64,000 nt of DNA from Candidatus Koribacter versatilis Ellin345 (lineage in GTDB: Bacteria > Acidobacteriota > Terriglobia > Terriglobales > Acidobacteriaceae): assembly GCF_000014005.1 (NCBI RefSeq), contig NC_008009.1:434001-498000 (forward strand), read 5' to 3'. Of the stretch, positions 28,175 through 36,569 are shown piece after piece. Made by a program: the position numbers and the translations under genes. Under the pieces are notes generated by a model. It ran no database searches and was not told where the DNA came from. It saw only the letters and a list, made by a program, of their open reading frames with translations. The number at the start of each line of letters is the position of its first letter. Within the stretch, counting starts at the first letter, position 1.

Positions 28175-28564
28175 ATGAAACATTCGATTTTGATGGTGGA
28201 CGACAATCCGGGGGTAACTGCCCCGATGTCAGAGTTCTTCGAGCAGGCCGGGTTTGCGGTACGGATTGCGCGGACCGCGGCAGAAGCAAAAGAAGAAGTC
28301 GGGCACAAGCATTTTTCGCTGGTGATTACTGACCTACGGATGGAAAGCGGCCGTGACGAGGACGGACTCGGCTTGATACGGCATATCCGCCAGCACAACC
28401 CGGGACTGCCGGTGTTTGTCCTGACGGCTTCGGGAGCGCCTGAGACGGAGAGTGAAGGGTGGCGGCTGAACGTGGATAAGTTTTTAGGGAAGCCGATTTC
28501 GATGCCGAAACTGTTGACGACAGTGAAGGAATTTGTGGGCCAGTTTTATGGGGCAGTGCAATAG
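28175..28564 (+). CDS. Second stand-alone receiver protein
   Basis: A 129-residue receiver domain with VDDN, phospho-acceptor Asp in LVITDLRM, VLTASG and the Lys in LGKPISM. It carries a four-residue acidic insertion (SGRDEDG) after the active-site loop. It has no output domain. The gene lies 6 bp downstream of the first receiver gene and ends at a good terminator, so the two probably form a two-gene relay cassette without a kinase next to it. Confidence 0.88.
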   Translation: MKHSILMVDDNPGVTAPMSEFFEQAGFAVRIARTAAEAKEEVGHKHFSLVITDLRMESGRDEDGLGLIRHIRQHNPGLPVFVLTASGAPETESEGWRLNVDKFLGKPISMPKLLTTVKEFVGQFYGAVQ

Positions 28565-28587
28565 ACGTTTGCGGTCGGCCTTGCCCC

Positions 28588-28612
28588 GGCGGCTGAGGCC
28601 GCCTTTTTCTTT
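28588..28612 (+). terminator. Rho-independent terminator after receiver pair
   Basis: GGCGGC-TGAG-GCCGCC stem followed by TTTTTCTTTT. Confidence 0.85.
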
Positions 28613-28621
28613 TGGGGGGGG

Positions 28622-28685
28622 GCAGGGGTTAAAGCCCGCGATGATTTGCGGCGTTTCGGCACGATTGAAGTCGTGCCCTGATACG
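28622..28685. repeat. Dispersed hairpin family C, copy 2
   Basis: GCAGGGGTTAAAGCCCG, then GGCACGA-TTGAAG-TCGTGCC and the tail CTGATAC. Loop and tail match copy 1 while the stem sequence differs and still pairs. It is followed by a duplicated CTCGTATCGATC (about 28688 and 28722). The 28565-28873 gap holds no gene. Confidence 0.75.
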
Positions 28686-28873
28686 AGTCTCGTATCGATC
28701 GAGTCTTCGTAGCAGTCGGGGCTCGTATCGATCCGTTTTCCTCCATGTAAATCCCTCAGCCAAAGCGGTTGAAGCCGGTAGCTACCTCGGGGCATCTCTT
28801 ATCAGGGTGTAAAATTAAGAGTTTGCGCGGCAGCGCGGGGAAGAAACTGTGAGCTGCCGGGAGGACTGCAATC

Positions 28874-30469
28874 ATGGCTACTACTCTTACGAGCCGCGTG
28901 GAAGTGCGCGTTCCTACGAAGTTTTCCAATGAGCCGCTAACCGATTTTTCGCGCGAGGACAATGCGCGGAAGATGCGCTCTGCGATCGAGAAGGTGCGCG
29001 GCGAATTGGGCCGCGAGTATGACCTGATCATCGGCGGCAAGCGCATAAAGCTTGCGAAGAAGCTGCAATCGGTCAATCCGTCGAACCCGACGGAAGTGGT
29101 CGGCGTATTTCAAGAGGCGGGCGCGGCAGAGGTTGAGCCGGCGATGCAAGCTGCACTGAAGGCATTCGAGACATGGAGCCGGACCTCGTGGGAAGAGCGC
29201 GCGAATTTGCTGTTCCGCGTGGCGAACATGCTGCAGGAGCGGAAGTTCGAGTTTTCGGCGTGGATGGTATTCGAAGTCGGAAAGAATTGGGTAGAAGCCG
29301 ATGCCGATGTCGCGGAGACGATTGACTTCGCGTACTTCTATGCGCTGGAAGCGCTGCGGCTCTCGCAGGCGAAGACGCCGATCCAACTGCCTGGCGAAGT
29401 CAACACTCTGAAATACATTCCACTTGGTGTGGGGGCGGTGATCCCCCCGTGGAACTTCCCGTGCGCGATCATGGCGGGCATGACGATGGCGTCGATCGTA
29501 TGCGGCAACACGGTGGTGCTGAAGCCATCGAGCGATTCGCCGGCGATTGCGGCGAAGTTCATGGAGTTGCTGGAAGAGGCGGGCCTGCCGGATGGCGTGG
29601 TGAACTTCTGCACCGGTGGCGGACGCAGCTTTGGCGGCAACGTGGTGAACCATCCGAAGACGCGGTATATCGCGTTTACCGGTTCGAAAGAAGTGGGACT
29701 CGACATTCACGAGCACGCGGCGAAGACGCAGCCGGGTCAGGTCTGGATCAAGCGCACCATTTTGGAGATGGGCGGTAAGGATTCCATCGTGGTGGATGCC
29801 GACGCCGATTTCGATGCGGCGGTGGAGGGCGTAGCGCAGGCGGCATTCGGATTCAGTGGCCAGAAGTGCTCGGCTTGCTCACGGGCGATTGTGGACGAGC
29901 GAATCTACGACCGGTTCATCGGCGCGCTGCGAGAACGAGTGGCGAAGATCACGGTTGGTGACACGACGAAAAACCCCGGAATGGGCCCGGTGATCAACGA
30001 AAGCTCGATGAAGAAGATCCTCGGTTATGTCGAGAAGGCGCAGCAGGAAGGCGGCCGGTTGATCCTGGGCGGCGTTCGTGATGAAGAAGCGGGGCCGGGC
30101 TATTTCATCAAGCCGACGATCATTGCCGATGTGGCGCCGAATGCGACGATTTCGCAGGAAGAAATCTTTGGGCCGGTGCTGGCGGTGATGAAGTGTCGCG
30201 ACTTTGAAGAGGGCGTGAAGATCGCTAACAACACCGAGTTCGGCCTGACCGGAGCGGTATACACCGGTACGCAGGACAAGCTGGACTATGCGGCGCAGGA
30301 GTACTTTGCGGGCAATCTCTACCTGAACCGGAAATGCACGGGCGCGATGGTGGGCGCGCATCCGTTCGGAGGCTTCAATATGTCGGGTACCGATTCCAAG
30401 GCGGGCGGGCCCGATTATCTGCTGCTGTTTACGCAGGCCAAGTCCATTGCTGAGAAGGTGATCCGCTAG
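28874..30469 (+). CDS. 1-pyrroline-5-carboxylate dehydrogenase
   Basis: A 531-residue aldehyde dehydrogenase of proline breakdown, oxidising glutamate semialdehyde to glutamate with NAD+. Visible are IPPWNFP (cofactor region), FTGSKEVG, the general-base Glu in ILEMGGKD and the catalytic Cys in GQKCSACS. HPFGGFNMSGTDSKAGG near the end is typical of the RocA/PutA2 branch. GGGAGG lies about 9 bases before ATG 28874. No proline dehydrogenase gene is adjacent. A terminator follows. Confidence 0.93.
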   Translation: MATTLTSRVEVRVPTKFSNEPLTDFSREDNARKMRSAIEKVRGELGREYDLIIGGKRIKLAKKLQSVNPSNPTEVVGVFQEAGAAEVEPAMQAALKAFETWSRTSWEERANLLFRVANMLQERKFEFSAWMVFEVGKNWVEADADVAETIDFAYFYALEALRLSQAKTPIQLPGEVNTLKYIPLGVGAVIPPWNFPCAIMAGMTMASIVCGNTVVLKPSSDSPAIAAKFMELLEEAGLPDGVVNFCTGGGRSFGGNVVNHPKTRYIAFTGSKEVGLDIHEHAAKTQPGQVWIKRTILEMGGKDSIVVDADADFDAAVEGVAQAAFGFSGQKCSACSRAIVDERIYDRFIGALRERVAKITVGDTTKNPGMGPVINESSMKKILGYVEKAQQEGGRLILGGVRDEEAGPGYFIKPTIIADVAPNATISQEEIFGPVLAVMKCRDFEEGVKIANNTEFGLTGAVYTGTQDKLDYAAQEYFAGNLYLNRKCTGAMVGAHPFGGFNMSGTDSKAGGPDYLLLFTQAKSIAEKVIR

Positions 30470-30492
30470 TTACGAGTGGGTGGTAGTAGTGA

Positions 30493-30520
30493 GGGAGGCT
30501 GCGGCCTCCCTTTGCTTTTT
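30493..30520 (+). terminator. Rho-independent terminator
   Basis: GGGAGGC-TGCG-GCCTCCC followed by TTTGCTTTTT, just after the dehydrogenase gene. Confidence 0.85.
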
Positions 30521-30630
30521 CCAGTGCTGGAATTGACAACTCTGCATAACTACAGAAGAATAGGGCGCATATTGTTGCTGGCCGGTGTAGCCACTCCGGC
30601 GGCGAATTGCCCACCTGCTCAAAGGAAGCC

Positions 30631-30996
30631 ATGGCGAGAATTCTGTGCATCGACGATGAGCCGCACGTAGTCACGCTGAAGTGCGCCATCCTGGAAGCTG
30701 CGGGACACACGGTTACGCCCTCGAGCTCGGCGCACGACGCGATCGAGAAGTTGAAGACGAACGAGTATGACGCCGTGGTCACCGACTGGCGACTTGGTGA
30801 TGCGAATGGGCGCGCCATCGTGCAGGCGGCGAAGTCGCACTCGAGTGTGCCGGTAGTCGTGGTGAGCGGTTATGTAGCCGAGGCTTTCCAAGCGGCTGAG
30901 CCATTGGCTGATCTTTATCTCGAGAAGCCGGTCAATCCGGAAGAACTGGTCACGATCGTGAACGAACTGCTGAAGACCAGCGAACGCTCGGCATAG
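30631..30996 (+). CDS. Third stand-alone receiver protein
   Basis: A 121-residue receiver domain. IDDEP gives the acidic pocket, VVTDWRLGD the phospho-acceptor Asp, VVVSGY the switch residue and LEKPVNP the Lys. AAAGGAAG precedes ATG 30631. It has no output domain. It stands alone between a terminator and the convergent channel gene, with its own probable promoter in 30521-30630. Confidence 0.88.
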   Translation: MARILCIDDEPHVVTLKCAILEAAGHTVTPSSSAHDAIEKLKTNEYDAVVTDWRLGDANGRAIVQAAKSHSSVPVVVVSGYVAEAFQAAEPLADLYLEKPVNPEELVTIVNELLKTSERSA

Positions 30997-31020
30997 GTTC
31001 GGAAATATACCTTTTCAATT

Positions 31021-31362
31021 CTAGTGCAGTTTCCCTGCGGCATCGTGGGCAGCGAGCGCGAGCGTTATCGCGTGCACTCCGACGGCAATCAGAATTCCCG
31101 TACAACTCATTCCCAGTAGCGCGATGAAGAGCGCCAGCATTTTGGTGCCCCTTTTCGATGGATGCAAGTCGCCGTACCCGACGGTTGTGGCAGTGACAAA
31201 GGACCAGTAAAAACTGTCGAAGCGGGACCAGCCTTCTCGTCTGCCGACGACCTGGCCGCATAAAGCGATCACCAACCCAAATGCGATGAGCACGGGCAAG
31301 GTGAGCCAAATCCCAAGTCCGAACTGCTTGAAGAACGTGAGCGTGATGCCAGAGAGGAACAT
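31021..31362 (-). CDS. Two-helix potassium channel subunit
   Basis: A 113-residue membrane protein: transmembrane helix (LPVLIAFGLVIALCGQVVG), pore helix and selectivity filter TATTVGYGDLHP, then a second transmembrane helix. This is the minimal KcsA-like pore (Ion_trans_2 family). Such pores assemble as tetramers passing K+ across the inner membrane. It lacks the cytoplasmic RCK domain common in bacterial K+ channels, and the C-terminal tail is very short. Confidence 0.88.
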   Translation of the reverse strand: MFLSGITLTFFKQFGLGIWLTLPVLIAFGLVIALCGQVVGRREGWSRFDSFYWSFVTATTVGYGDLHPSKRGTKMLALFIALLGMSCTGILIAVGVHAITLALAAHDAAGKLH

Positions 31363-31589
31363 GGGGAGTCAGCGGCAATTGTGTGAGCCGTGTCACAGAT
31401 TTCCAACTGGCAATTCTGACGGTGAGATGACGGCCGCGTAGCCAAGACTGCAAAAATTGACAGCAGACACTCCGATTGCCGGTAGTTAGATTGCAGAAGT
31501 TCGAACTCGCTTCTCACGCCGATAAAAAGCCGCAAAGCGAATGCTCGTGGTGGGTGTCTGGTTTGAGTTGCTCAAGCGAGAGAGTGCCT

Positions 31590-32999
31590 ATGGAAAAACT
31601 TCGACAATCCTTATTCCGTTCTCTGATGGCGATCTTGTGTGCGATCGCACTCCTGCCGGGAGAGGCTCTGGCGGCACCACTGCCGCAACAGGCTCCTGCC
31701 CCGGCGTCGTCGGCTTCTTCTCCGACAACTTCGAAGATCTCGGCAGACCAGATGGAGTCCCTGCTGGCGCCGGTTGCTCTCTATCCGGATCCGCTGCTGG
31801 CGCAGGTGTTGGCGGCCTCTACGTATCCGCTGGAGATCATGCAGTTGCAGCAGTGGCTGGGGCGGAACACGGGACTGAAGGACAAAGCGCTGGCGGATGC
31901 GGTAGCGAAAGAGCCCTGGGACCCGAGCGTGCAGGCGCTGGCTGCTCTCCCAGATGTGGTGAAGCGGCTCGCGGACGACGTTCAGTGGACGACCGACCTC
32001 GGGAATGCGTTTTTGTCGCAGCAACAGGACGTAATGGACGCGGTGCAGCGCTTGCGCAAGAAGGCGCAAGACAAGGGCACGCTGAAAAGCACTGAGCAGC
32101 AGAAGGTCGAGACGAAGGTCATCGAGACCAAGACCGTGGTGGTGATCGAACAGGCGAACCCGCAAGTGGTTTACGTACCGACGTATGACCCGATGGTGGT
32201 GTGGGGACCGTTGTATTACCCGTATCCGCCGATCTGGTATCCGCCGTACGGATATTACGGTGCGGGGCTGGCGATCTCGTTTGGTGTGGGCATCGCGATG
32301 GGCGCATTCTGGGCCGGCGGTTGGGGCTGGGGATGCGGCTGGGGTGGTGGCGACATCAATATCAACCGGAACAATAATTTCAATCGCAACTCGAACATTG
32401 GTGGTGGAAACCGGGTGAACAATGGCTTGCCCGGTCGAGGCGACGGAAACCGCGGGAATGGTGGGAATCGTGGCAACGGTGGGCGCGTCAATAACGATCT
32501 GCCGGGTGGACGTGGCGGCACCGGTGGCGACCGCTGGTCGCACAATCCGCAGCATCGCGGCGGCACTCCATATAAGGACCGCGGAACTGCAGACCGGTTT
32601 GGTGGCACCACGCGTGGTGATTCGCTAGCAAAGAGGCAGTCAGGTGCACGGCAGACGATCGGGCGCCAGGGCGGCCAGTTGCCGAGCAATCGAGCCGGGG
32701 CTGGTGGTAATCGCGGTGGAGCAGGTGCAGGCAATCGCGCGGGTGCCGGTCCTGGTGCGGGCAATCGGGGCGGCGCGGGAGCGAGCAATCGTGTGTCGAG
32801 CGGCGGCGGTGCAGATCGCATCGGGAGCCGCGATGTATCGCGCAGTGGTGGCGGAAATCGAGACGCACTGGGCGGCGGCAACAGGAGTTATAGCGGATCA
32901 AGTGCACGATCGAGCAGCAGTCGCGGATCTTCGAGTATGGGATCACGCGGTGGCGGCGGCGGATCGAGAGGAGGCGGCGGCGGTGGACGGCGTAGGTAA
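31590..32999 (+). CDS. DUF3300 exported protein with Gly/Arg/Asn-rich tail
   Basis: A 469-residue predicted exported protein. ATG 31590 opens a signal peptide (residues ~1-28, ending ALAA). The DUF3300 region spans about 50-215 (LLAPVALYPDPLLAQVLAASTYP, PWDPSVQALAALPDV, YVPTYDPMVVWG). A Tyr/Pro-rich and Trp/Gly-rich hydrophobic segment follows. The last ~215 residues are low complexity, made of Gly, Asn, Arg and Ser (GNRGNGG-type runs). Function of the family is unknown. DUF3300 and DUF2950 genes are commonly neighbours in Gram-negative genomes, as here, suggesting a shared envelope role. Confidence 0.85.
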   Translation: MEKLRQSLFRSLMAILCAIALLPGEALAAPLPQQAPAPASSASSPTTSKISADQMESLLAPVALYPDPLLAQVLAASTYPLEIMQLQQWLGRNTGLKDKALADAVAKEPWDPSVQALAALPDVVKRLADDVQWTTDLGNAFLSQQQDVMDAVQRLRKKAQDKGTLKSTEQQKVETKVIETKTVVVIEQANPQVVYVPTYDPMVVWGPLYYPYPPIWYPPYGYYGAGLAISFGVGIAMGAFWAGGWGWGCGWGGGDININRNNNFNRNSNIGGGNRVNNGLPGRGDGNRGNGGNRGNGGRVNNDLPGGRGGTGGDRWSHNPQHRGGTPYKDRGTADRFGGTTRGDSLAKRQSGARQTIGRQGGQLPSNRAGAGGNRGGAGAGNRAGAGPGAGNRGGAGASNRVSSGGGADRIGSRDVSRSGGGNRDALGGGNRSYSGSSARSSSSRGSSSMGSRGGGGGSRGGGGGGRRR

Positions 33000-33038
33000 G
33001 GCGTCGTGGATCGCAGCTCGTATATGGGAGGAACAAGG

Positions 33039-34055
33039 ATGAATGCGAAATTGAAAACACTTTCCCGTAGCCTCTGGTTCGGAGTCGCTGTTTGTGCGCT
33101 GAGCACGATGGGGATGGCACAGGAAAAACCGGCAGCAACCGCAACCCCTGCGGCTGCGGACAAGACAACCGCGGCGAAGGCGACAGCGCCGACTGCGGCA
33201 ACACTGGGAGCGAAGGCTTTCGATACCCCGCAAGAGGCAGCTGAAGCTCTTGTGGCCGCGGCGAAGAACTTCGAAGTGGGCAAGCTGGTAGAGATCTTCG
33301 GGCCCGGAGGTGAGGACATCGTATTCAGCGGCGAGTTCGCACAAGACCGGAAGCACGCGACGGACTTCGCTAAGGAGGCCGAGGAGAAGAAGAGCGTGTC
33401 AGTGGATCCGAAAAACGGCAACCGGGCATTTTTGCTGGTCGGCAACGAAGAGTGGCCGACGCCGGTACCGATCGTAAAGCGCGGCACGAAGTGGTACTTC
33501 GATGCGAATGCGGGACGGCAGGAGTTGCTGTATCGGCGTATTGGCGCGAACGAGCTGGATGCGATCCAGATCTGCCACGGATTTGTCGAAGCGCAGTACG
33601 AGTATGCGGAGAAGCCACGCGAGGGCTACGAAGTGAACCAGTATGCGCAGCGGATCATCGCGACGCCGGGGAAGCAAGACGGGCTGGCATGGCAGAAAAC
33701 GGATGGAACCTGGGAAGGACCCGTCGGGGAGAAGATCGCCAAGGCTCTGGAAGAGGGATATACATCGAAGGCCGAGCCATACCATGGGTACTTCTTCAAA
33801 ATCCTGAAGGGACAAGGGCCCGCGGCGCCGATGGGCCAGCTAGATTATGTGATCAAAGGCGCGATGATTGGCGGCTTTGCGATGGTGGCTACACCGGCGA
33901 TTTATGGAGCGACCGGAGTTAAGAGCTTCATCGTCAGCCAGGATGGCGTGGTGTACGAAAAGGACCTCGGTCCGGAGAGCCTGACGAAATTCCAGGGGAT
34001 GGATTTGTTTAATCCGGATAATTCGTGGACGCCGGTGGCGGAAGACGAAGACTGA
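33039..34055 (+). CDS. DUF2950 exported protein
   Basis: A 338-residue exported protein with a signal peptide ending MGMAQ and an Ala/Thr-rich linker to residue ~60. GGGAGGAACAAGG precedes ATG 33039. The conserved part has FDTPQEAAEALVAAA, GNEEWPTPVPIVKRG, YFDANAGRQELLYRRIGANELDAI, EPYHGYFFKILKGQGP and FIVSQDGVVYEKDLG, which is the DUF2950 pattern. Function is unknown. It follows the DUF3300 gene by 39 bp in the same direction and ends at a terminator. Confidence 0.88.
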   Translation: MNAKLKTLSRSLWFGVAVCALSTMGMAQEKPAATATPAAADKTTAAKATAPTAATLGAKAFDTPQEAAEALVAAAKNFEVGKLVEIFGPGGEDIVFSGEFAQDRKHATDFAKEAEEKKSVSVDPKNGNRAFLLVGNEEWPTPVPIVKRGTKWYFDANAGRQELLYRRIGANELDAIQICHGFVEAQYEYAEKPREGYEVNQYAQRIIATPGKQDGLAWQKTDGTWEGPVGEKIAKALEEGYTSKAEPYHGYFFKILKGQGPAAPMGQLDYVIKGAMIGGFAMVATPAIYGATGVKSFIVSQDGVVYEKDLGPESLTKFQGMDLFNPDNSWTPVAEDED

Positions 34056-34075
34056 TTCATCGAGGCAAGAAAAAT

Positions 34076-34101
34076 GGCCCGCTTCGGCGGGCCGATTTTT
34101 T
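34076..34101. terminator. Bidirectional terminator
   Basis: GGCCCGC-TTCG-GCGGGCC with A-run before and T-run after, between the convergent DUF2950 and LuxR-type genes. Confidence 0.88.
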
Positions 34102-34112
34102 TGTAAGTCCGA

Positions 34113-34769
34113 CTACTGAAGCATGCGGCCTTCGGTGGTGGCAGCAGCGGCTTCCGCAAGAATGTGGTGGTGGATCGTGAAGAGCGCCAGTTCGAGACGA
34201 TCGGAGACCCCGATCTTGTCGTAAACGTTGCGCAGGTAGTTCTTGATGACCTGCTCGGTGGTGCCGAGCTGGACGGCGATTTCCTTGTTCTTGTAGCCCT
34301 GCACGATGAGCGCCACGATGCGGAGCTCTTTGGGTGTAAGGCGATCGCGAACACGCGCGCCGACAAAGTCGTCGCTCTCGGGAGTTGCGGCGGCAGGCTT
34401 GGTTTCCTGGGTGAAGCGGTCACCACGCGCGACGCGGCGGACGCAGTCCACGAGCATGTCGCCACTGACGTTGCGGTAGACGACGCCGCGAACGCCGCCA
34501 TTCAGGTACCTGGCGGAATTCTCGCCGTTCTCGGCGATGACGATGAGCCCGGTCTTGCAGCGGGTAGCGGCCTGCACGAGCGCACTGAGGTCGGGCACGA
34601 AGCTGGCGGAGAAGATGAGGACCGAGGCGCGGAACTTATCAATGGCCATCATCATCTGTTCCAGGGTGCCGGCCTGCGCAACGACGCGTAGGTCATCTTC
34701 CACCGCGAGCACTTTAGCGATGCCCGCTCGAAAGATCGCTTGATTATCAGCCAGAAGGATCTTCAGCAT
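34113..34769 (-). CDS. LuxR/NarL-type regulator with degenerate receiver
   Basis: A 218-residue regulator. Residues 1-120 have the receiver fold, but the phospho-acceptor position reads VLIFSASF with no Asp. The switch Thr/Ser is Ala (VIAEN), and the conserved Lys region reads VVYRNV. The C-terminal HTH is intact (LTPKELRIVALIVQGYKNKEIAVQLGTTEQVIKNYLRNVYDKIGV). It is therefore likely to bind DNA without ordinary phosphorylation control, perhaps through a ligand or partner. It lies 12 bp downstream of the PilZ gene in the same direction. Confidence 0.85.
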   Translation of the reverse strand: MLKILLADNQAIFRAGIAKVLAVEDDLRVVAQAGTLEQMMMAIDKFRASVLIFSASFVPDLSALVQAATRCKTGLIVIAENGENSARYLNGGVRGVVYRNVSGDMLVDCVRRVARGDRFTQETKPAAATPESDDFVGARVRDRLTPKELRIVALIVQGYKNKEIAVQLGTTEQVIKNYLRNVYDKIGVSDRLELALFTIHHHILAEAAAATTEGRMLQ

Positions 34770-34781
34770 TTTCCCGTCCGC

Positions 34782-35093
34782 TTACCGAATGAACTCGTAC
34801 TTGTCGATGACGCAGGCAACTCCGCTGTTGGTGGCGCCGTCTTTCGGTCCCTCGGTTCGGACGACGCGCCCATGGCAGTGAATCCGGACATCTTTTTCCG
34901 CGCCGATAACAGAGGCCGGCATGGTGATGTCGAACTCGACTTGGGAGCCGACCTCGAGGGACTGATCGAGCGACAGGAAAACTCCCGCCGCGCTCAGGTT
35001 ATCGGTTTGTCCTTCATGGGTCTGCGCACCCTCGCCGCTGATCTTGATGGGCAGATGCACGTCAAACCGTTTTCCAGTTCGTACCTCGGACAC
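34782..35093 (-). CDS. PilZ-domain protein
   Basis: A 103-residue single PilZ domain, a family that binds cyclic di-GMP. It opens with GKRFDVHLPIKI and has DNLSAAGVFL, which corresponds to the (D/N)xSxxG loop. The RxxxR half of the motif is not clean: R-T-G-K-R lies near residues 5-9. So nucleotide binding is plausible but not certain. The start is GTG 35093 with GGAGGAGGG about 5 bases upstream. It is likely co-transcribed with the LuxR-type gene. Confidence 0.8.
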   Translation of the reverse strand: MSEVRTGKRFDVHLPIKISGEGAQTHEGQTDNLSAAGVFLSLDQSLEVGSQVEFDITMPASVIGAEKDVRIHCHGRVVRTEGPKDGATNSGVACVIDKYEFIR

Positions 35094-35198
35094 GGAACCC
35101 TCCTCCGGGTCGCGAAACCTAAGGAATATGGCGGAAATAAATGCCGCTGATGGGGGTTTATATCACGGACGGCGTGATTCTGAAAGATTCGGGCTGTT

Positions 35199-35231
35199 GC
35201 AGAGCCTGACACGTGCCGTGTAAGGCTCTGC
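35199..35231. other. Strong hairpin after the YqjD/YqjE-like operon
   Basis: GCAGAGCC / GGCTCTGC outer stem and ACACG-TGC-CGTGT inner stem. It is 30 bp past the stop of the trio on the minus strand. It has no T-run, so it may be a processing or stabilising structure rather than a simple terminator. Confidence 0.55.
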
Positions 35232-35260
35232 ACAATGGGAAAGTGAGTGGAGTGCCTTAG

Positions 35261-35494
35261 CTAATCGAAGAACATCCCGGCGAGGCTGTACCCGAAGACC
35301 AAAGCGACAAGACTAGCGGCGCCAGCGGCGGGCCAGAAGTGCTGGCGCGCCTGACGGCGGACGTCCAGTCGCTCGCGAACGGTTTCTTCGGCGTTGGTTT
35401 TCAATTGTCTGAGGTCATCAACAGAACGGTGCAATTGCGCACGCTCGGCTGATGCGCGTTTTTCGAGATCTTCCAATGGAATTCCGTGGTTCAT
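35261..35494 (-). CDS. Small membrane-anchored protein of YqjD/YqjE-like trio
   Basis: A 77-residue protein: a charged helical N-terminus (EDLEKRASAERAQLHRSVDDLRQ) and one C-terminal transmembrane segment (AAGAASLVALVFGYSLAGMFF). This resembles DUF3618-like tail proteins found with YqjD/YqjE-like genes. Its ATG overlaps the stop of the holin-like gene as ATGA, so translation is coupled. The role is unknown. Confidence 0.75.
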   Translation of the reverse strand: MNHGIPLEDLEKRASAERAQLHRSVDDLRQLKTNAEETVRERLDVRRQARQHFWPAAGAASLVALVFGYSLAGMFFD

Positions 35495-35916
35495 GCGATT
35501 CGCCTCGCTTCGGTTTCGAGAAGGATGCCATCTTCGCGAAGGACGCGAATCGTCTTCTCGGGGGTGAGATTGTTTTTCCGTAACGCCTTCATGCCGGTCA
35601 TCGCGAGGATCCCGCCGATGAGCGCGTAGAGCACCATGACAGCCCCGAATGCGATGGGGTAAGCCCACGGATTTCCGGGGATGGCGGCGGCGATCAGGGT
35701 GACGATGGCGGCGGTGAAAAGGAACCATGCGGTCAAGAGGAAGATGCTGGCCATGACCAACATTGGTAGAGATGCCTTGATCGAGACGGCTTTCTGTTTG
35801 ATCTCTTCGACAAAGAGCTGGGCGCGAGTCAGGACGGCACGATGAACCTCGTTCTTGAAGTCGTTGAGGACATCGGCGATCGATTTGCCGTTTCGGGTGT
35901 GGATCTCGTTAATCAT
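35491..35916 (-). CDS. Holin-superfamily (YqjE-like) membrane protein
   Basis: A 141-residue protein with two transmembrane segments (about 57-80 and 90-113) flanked by charged helices. This is the Phage_holin_3_6/YqjE pattern, which in cellular genomes is not a phage holin. GGAGAAG precedes ATG 35916. It overlaps the upstream gene by 8 bp and the downstream one by 4 bp, so the three form a tight operon. Confidence 0.8.
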   Translation of the reverse strand: MINEIHTRNGKSIADVLNDFKNEVHRAVLTRAQLFVEEIKQKAVSIKASLPMLVMASIFLLTAWFLFTAAIVTLIAAAIPGNPWAYPIAFGAVMVLYALIGGILAMTGMKALRKNNLTPEKTIRVLREDGILLETEARRIA

Positions 35917-36475
35917 GGTCGCTTCTCCAGACGCGGAAGGCAAAGCCGATGACGAAGGCCGCACCAGCGAACGCTGCGATGAGTTCGAGCGGATGGTCCT
36001 GCTTGAGGACGGCAGCTCGATTGCGCGCCATGATCAGTCGTTGCCGGGCGTTCTGTCGCAGTTCGAGCCATTGCCGCTCGGCGATACCAGCGAGTTGCTC
36101 GGAGGTGCCTTGGACGACATCGCCGAATTCGGCGGCTTTAGCGCGCGCCGTGATGTTGAGATCATGAGCTTGGCTCTCGACTTTGTCCTTAATGGCAGAA
36201 GCTTTGTCGGAGATCTGCTCGGTGATTTGGTTACTAGTTTCGACGAGATTTCCCTTTACCAAGGTGAGGCCGTTGCGCACGCGGCCGACAGTGGTGCCGA
36301 GCGCGCCGCCGATGGATTCCGCGGCGCGGTTGAGGCGCGGATTGCCTGCCTCAGGAAGACTGCGGTCGGCAGGGAAGCCAGCCAGCAATTCGTCCACACT
36401 GCGATCGTCGAATATGGGCTTCGAGGCCGCGCGTGCTGCGGGTATTCCCGATTGATTGCGAAGTGGATCAGCCAT
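35909..36475 (-). CDS. YqjD/DUF883-like C-tail-anchored protein
   Basis: A 188-residue protein, mostly amphipathic helix (KGNLVETSNQITEQISDKA and AKAAEFGDVVQGTSEQLAG) followed by one C-terminal transmembrane segment (LELIAAFAGAAFVIGFAF). That layout matches YqjD/ElaB-type proteins, which in E. coli sit in the inner membrane and bind ribosomes in stationary phase. Homology here is by architecture, not strong motif. It is the first gene of a three-gene operon. Confidence 0.68.
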   Translation of the reverse strand: MADPLRNQSGIPAARAASKPIFDDRSVDELLAGFPADRSLPEAGNPRLNRAAESIGGALGTTVGRVRNGLTLVKGNLVETSNQITEQISDKASAIKDKVESQAHDLNITARAKAAEFGDVVQGTSEQLAGIAERQWLELRQNARQRLIMARNRAAVLKQDHPLELIAAFAGAAFVIGFAFRVWRSDHD

Positions 36476-36569
36476 CAAAATTCCTCGGACCTTAGCGTTC
36501 TATGGTCTGAGGGGTTGGATGTGCGTTTCTCGCGCGGCGTTTGAACGGGCTAGGGCGAAACAGCAGAAC

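Noticed and set aside
35491-35916. Prophage, suggested by the holin-like protein
   Set aside because: No phage structural, lysis or integrase genes nearby; this holin superfamily includes cellular YqjE-like proteins.
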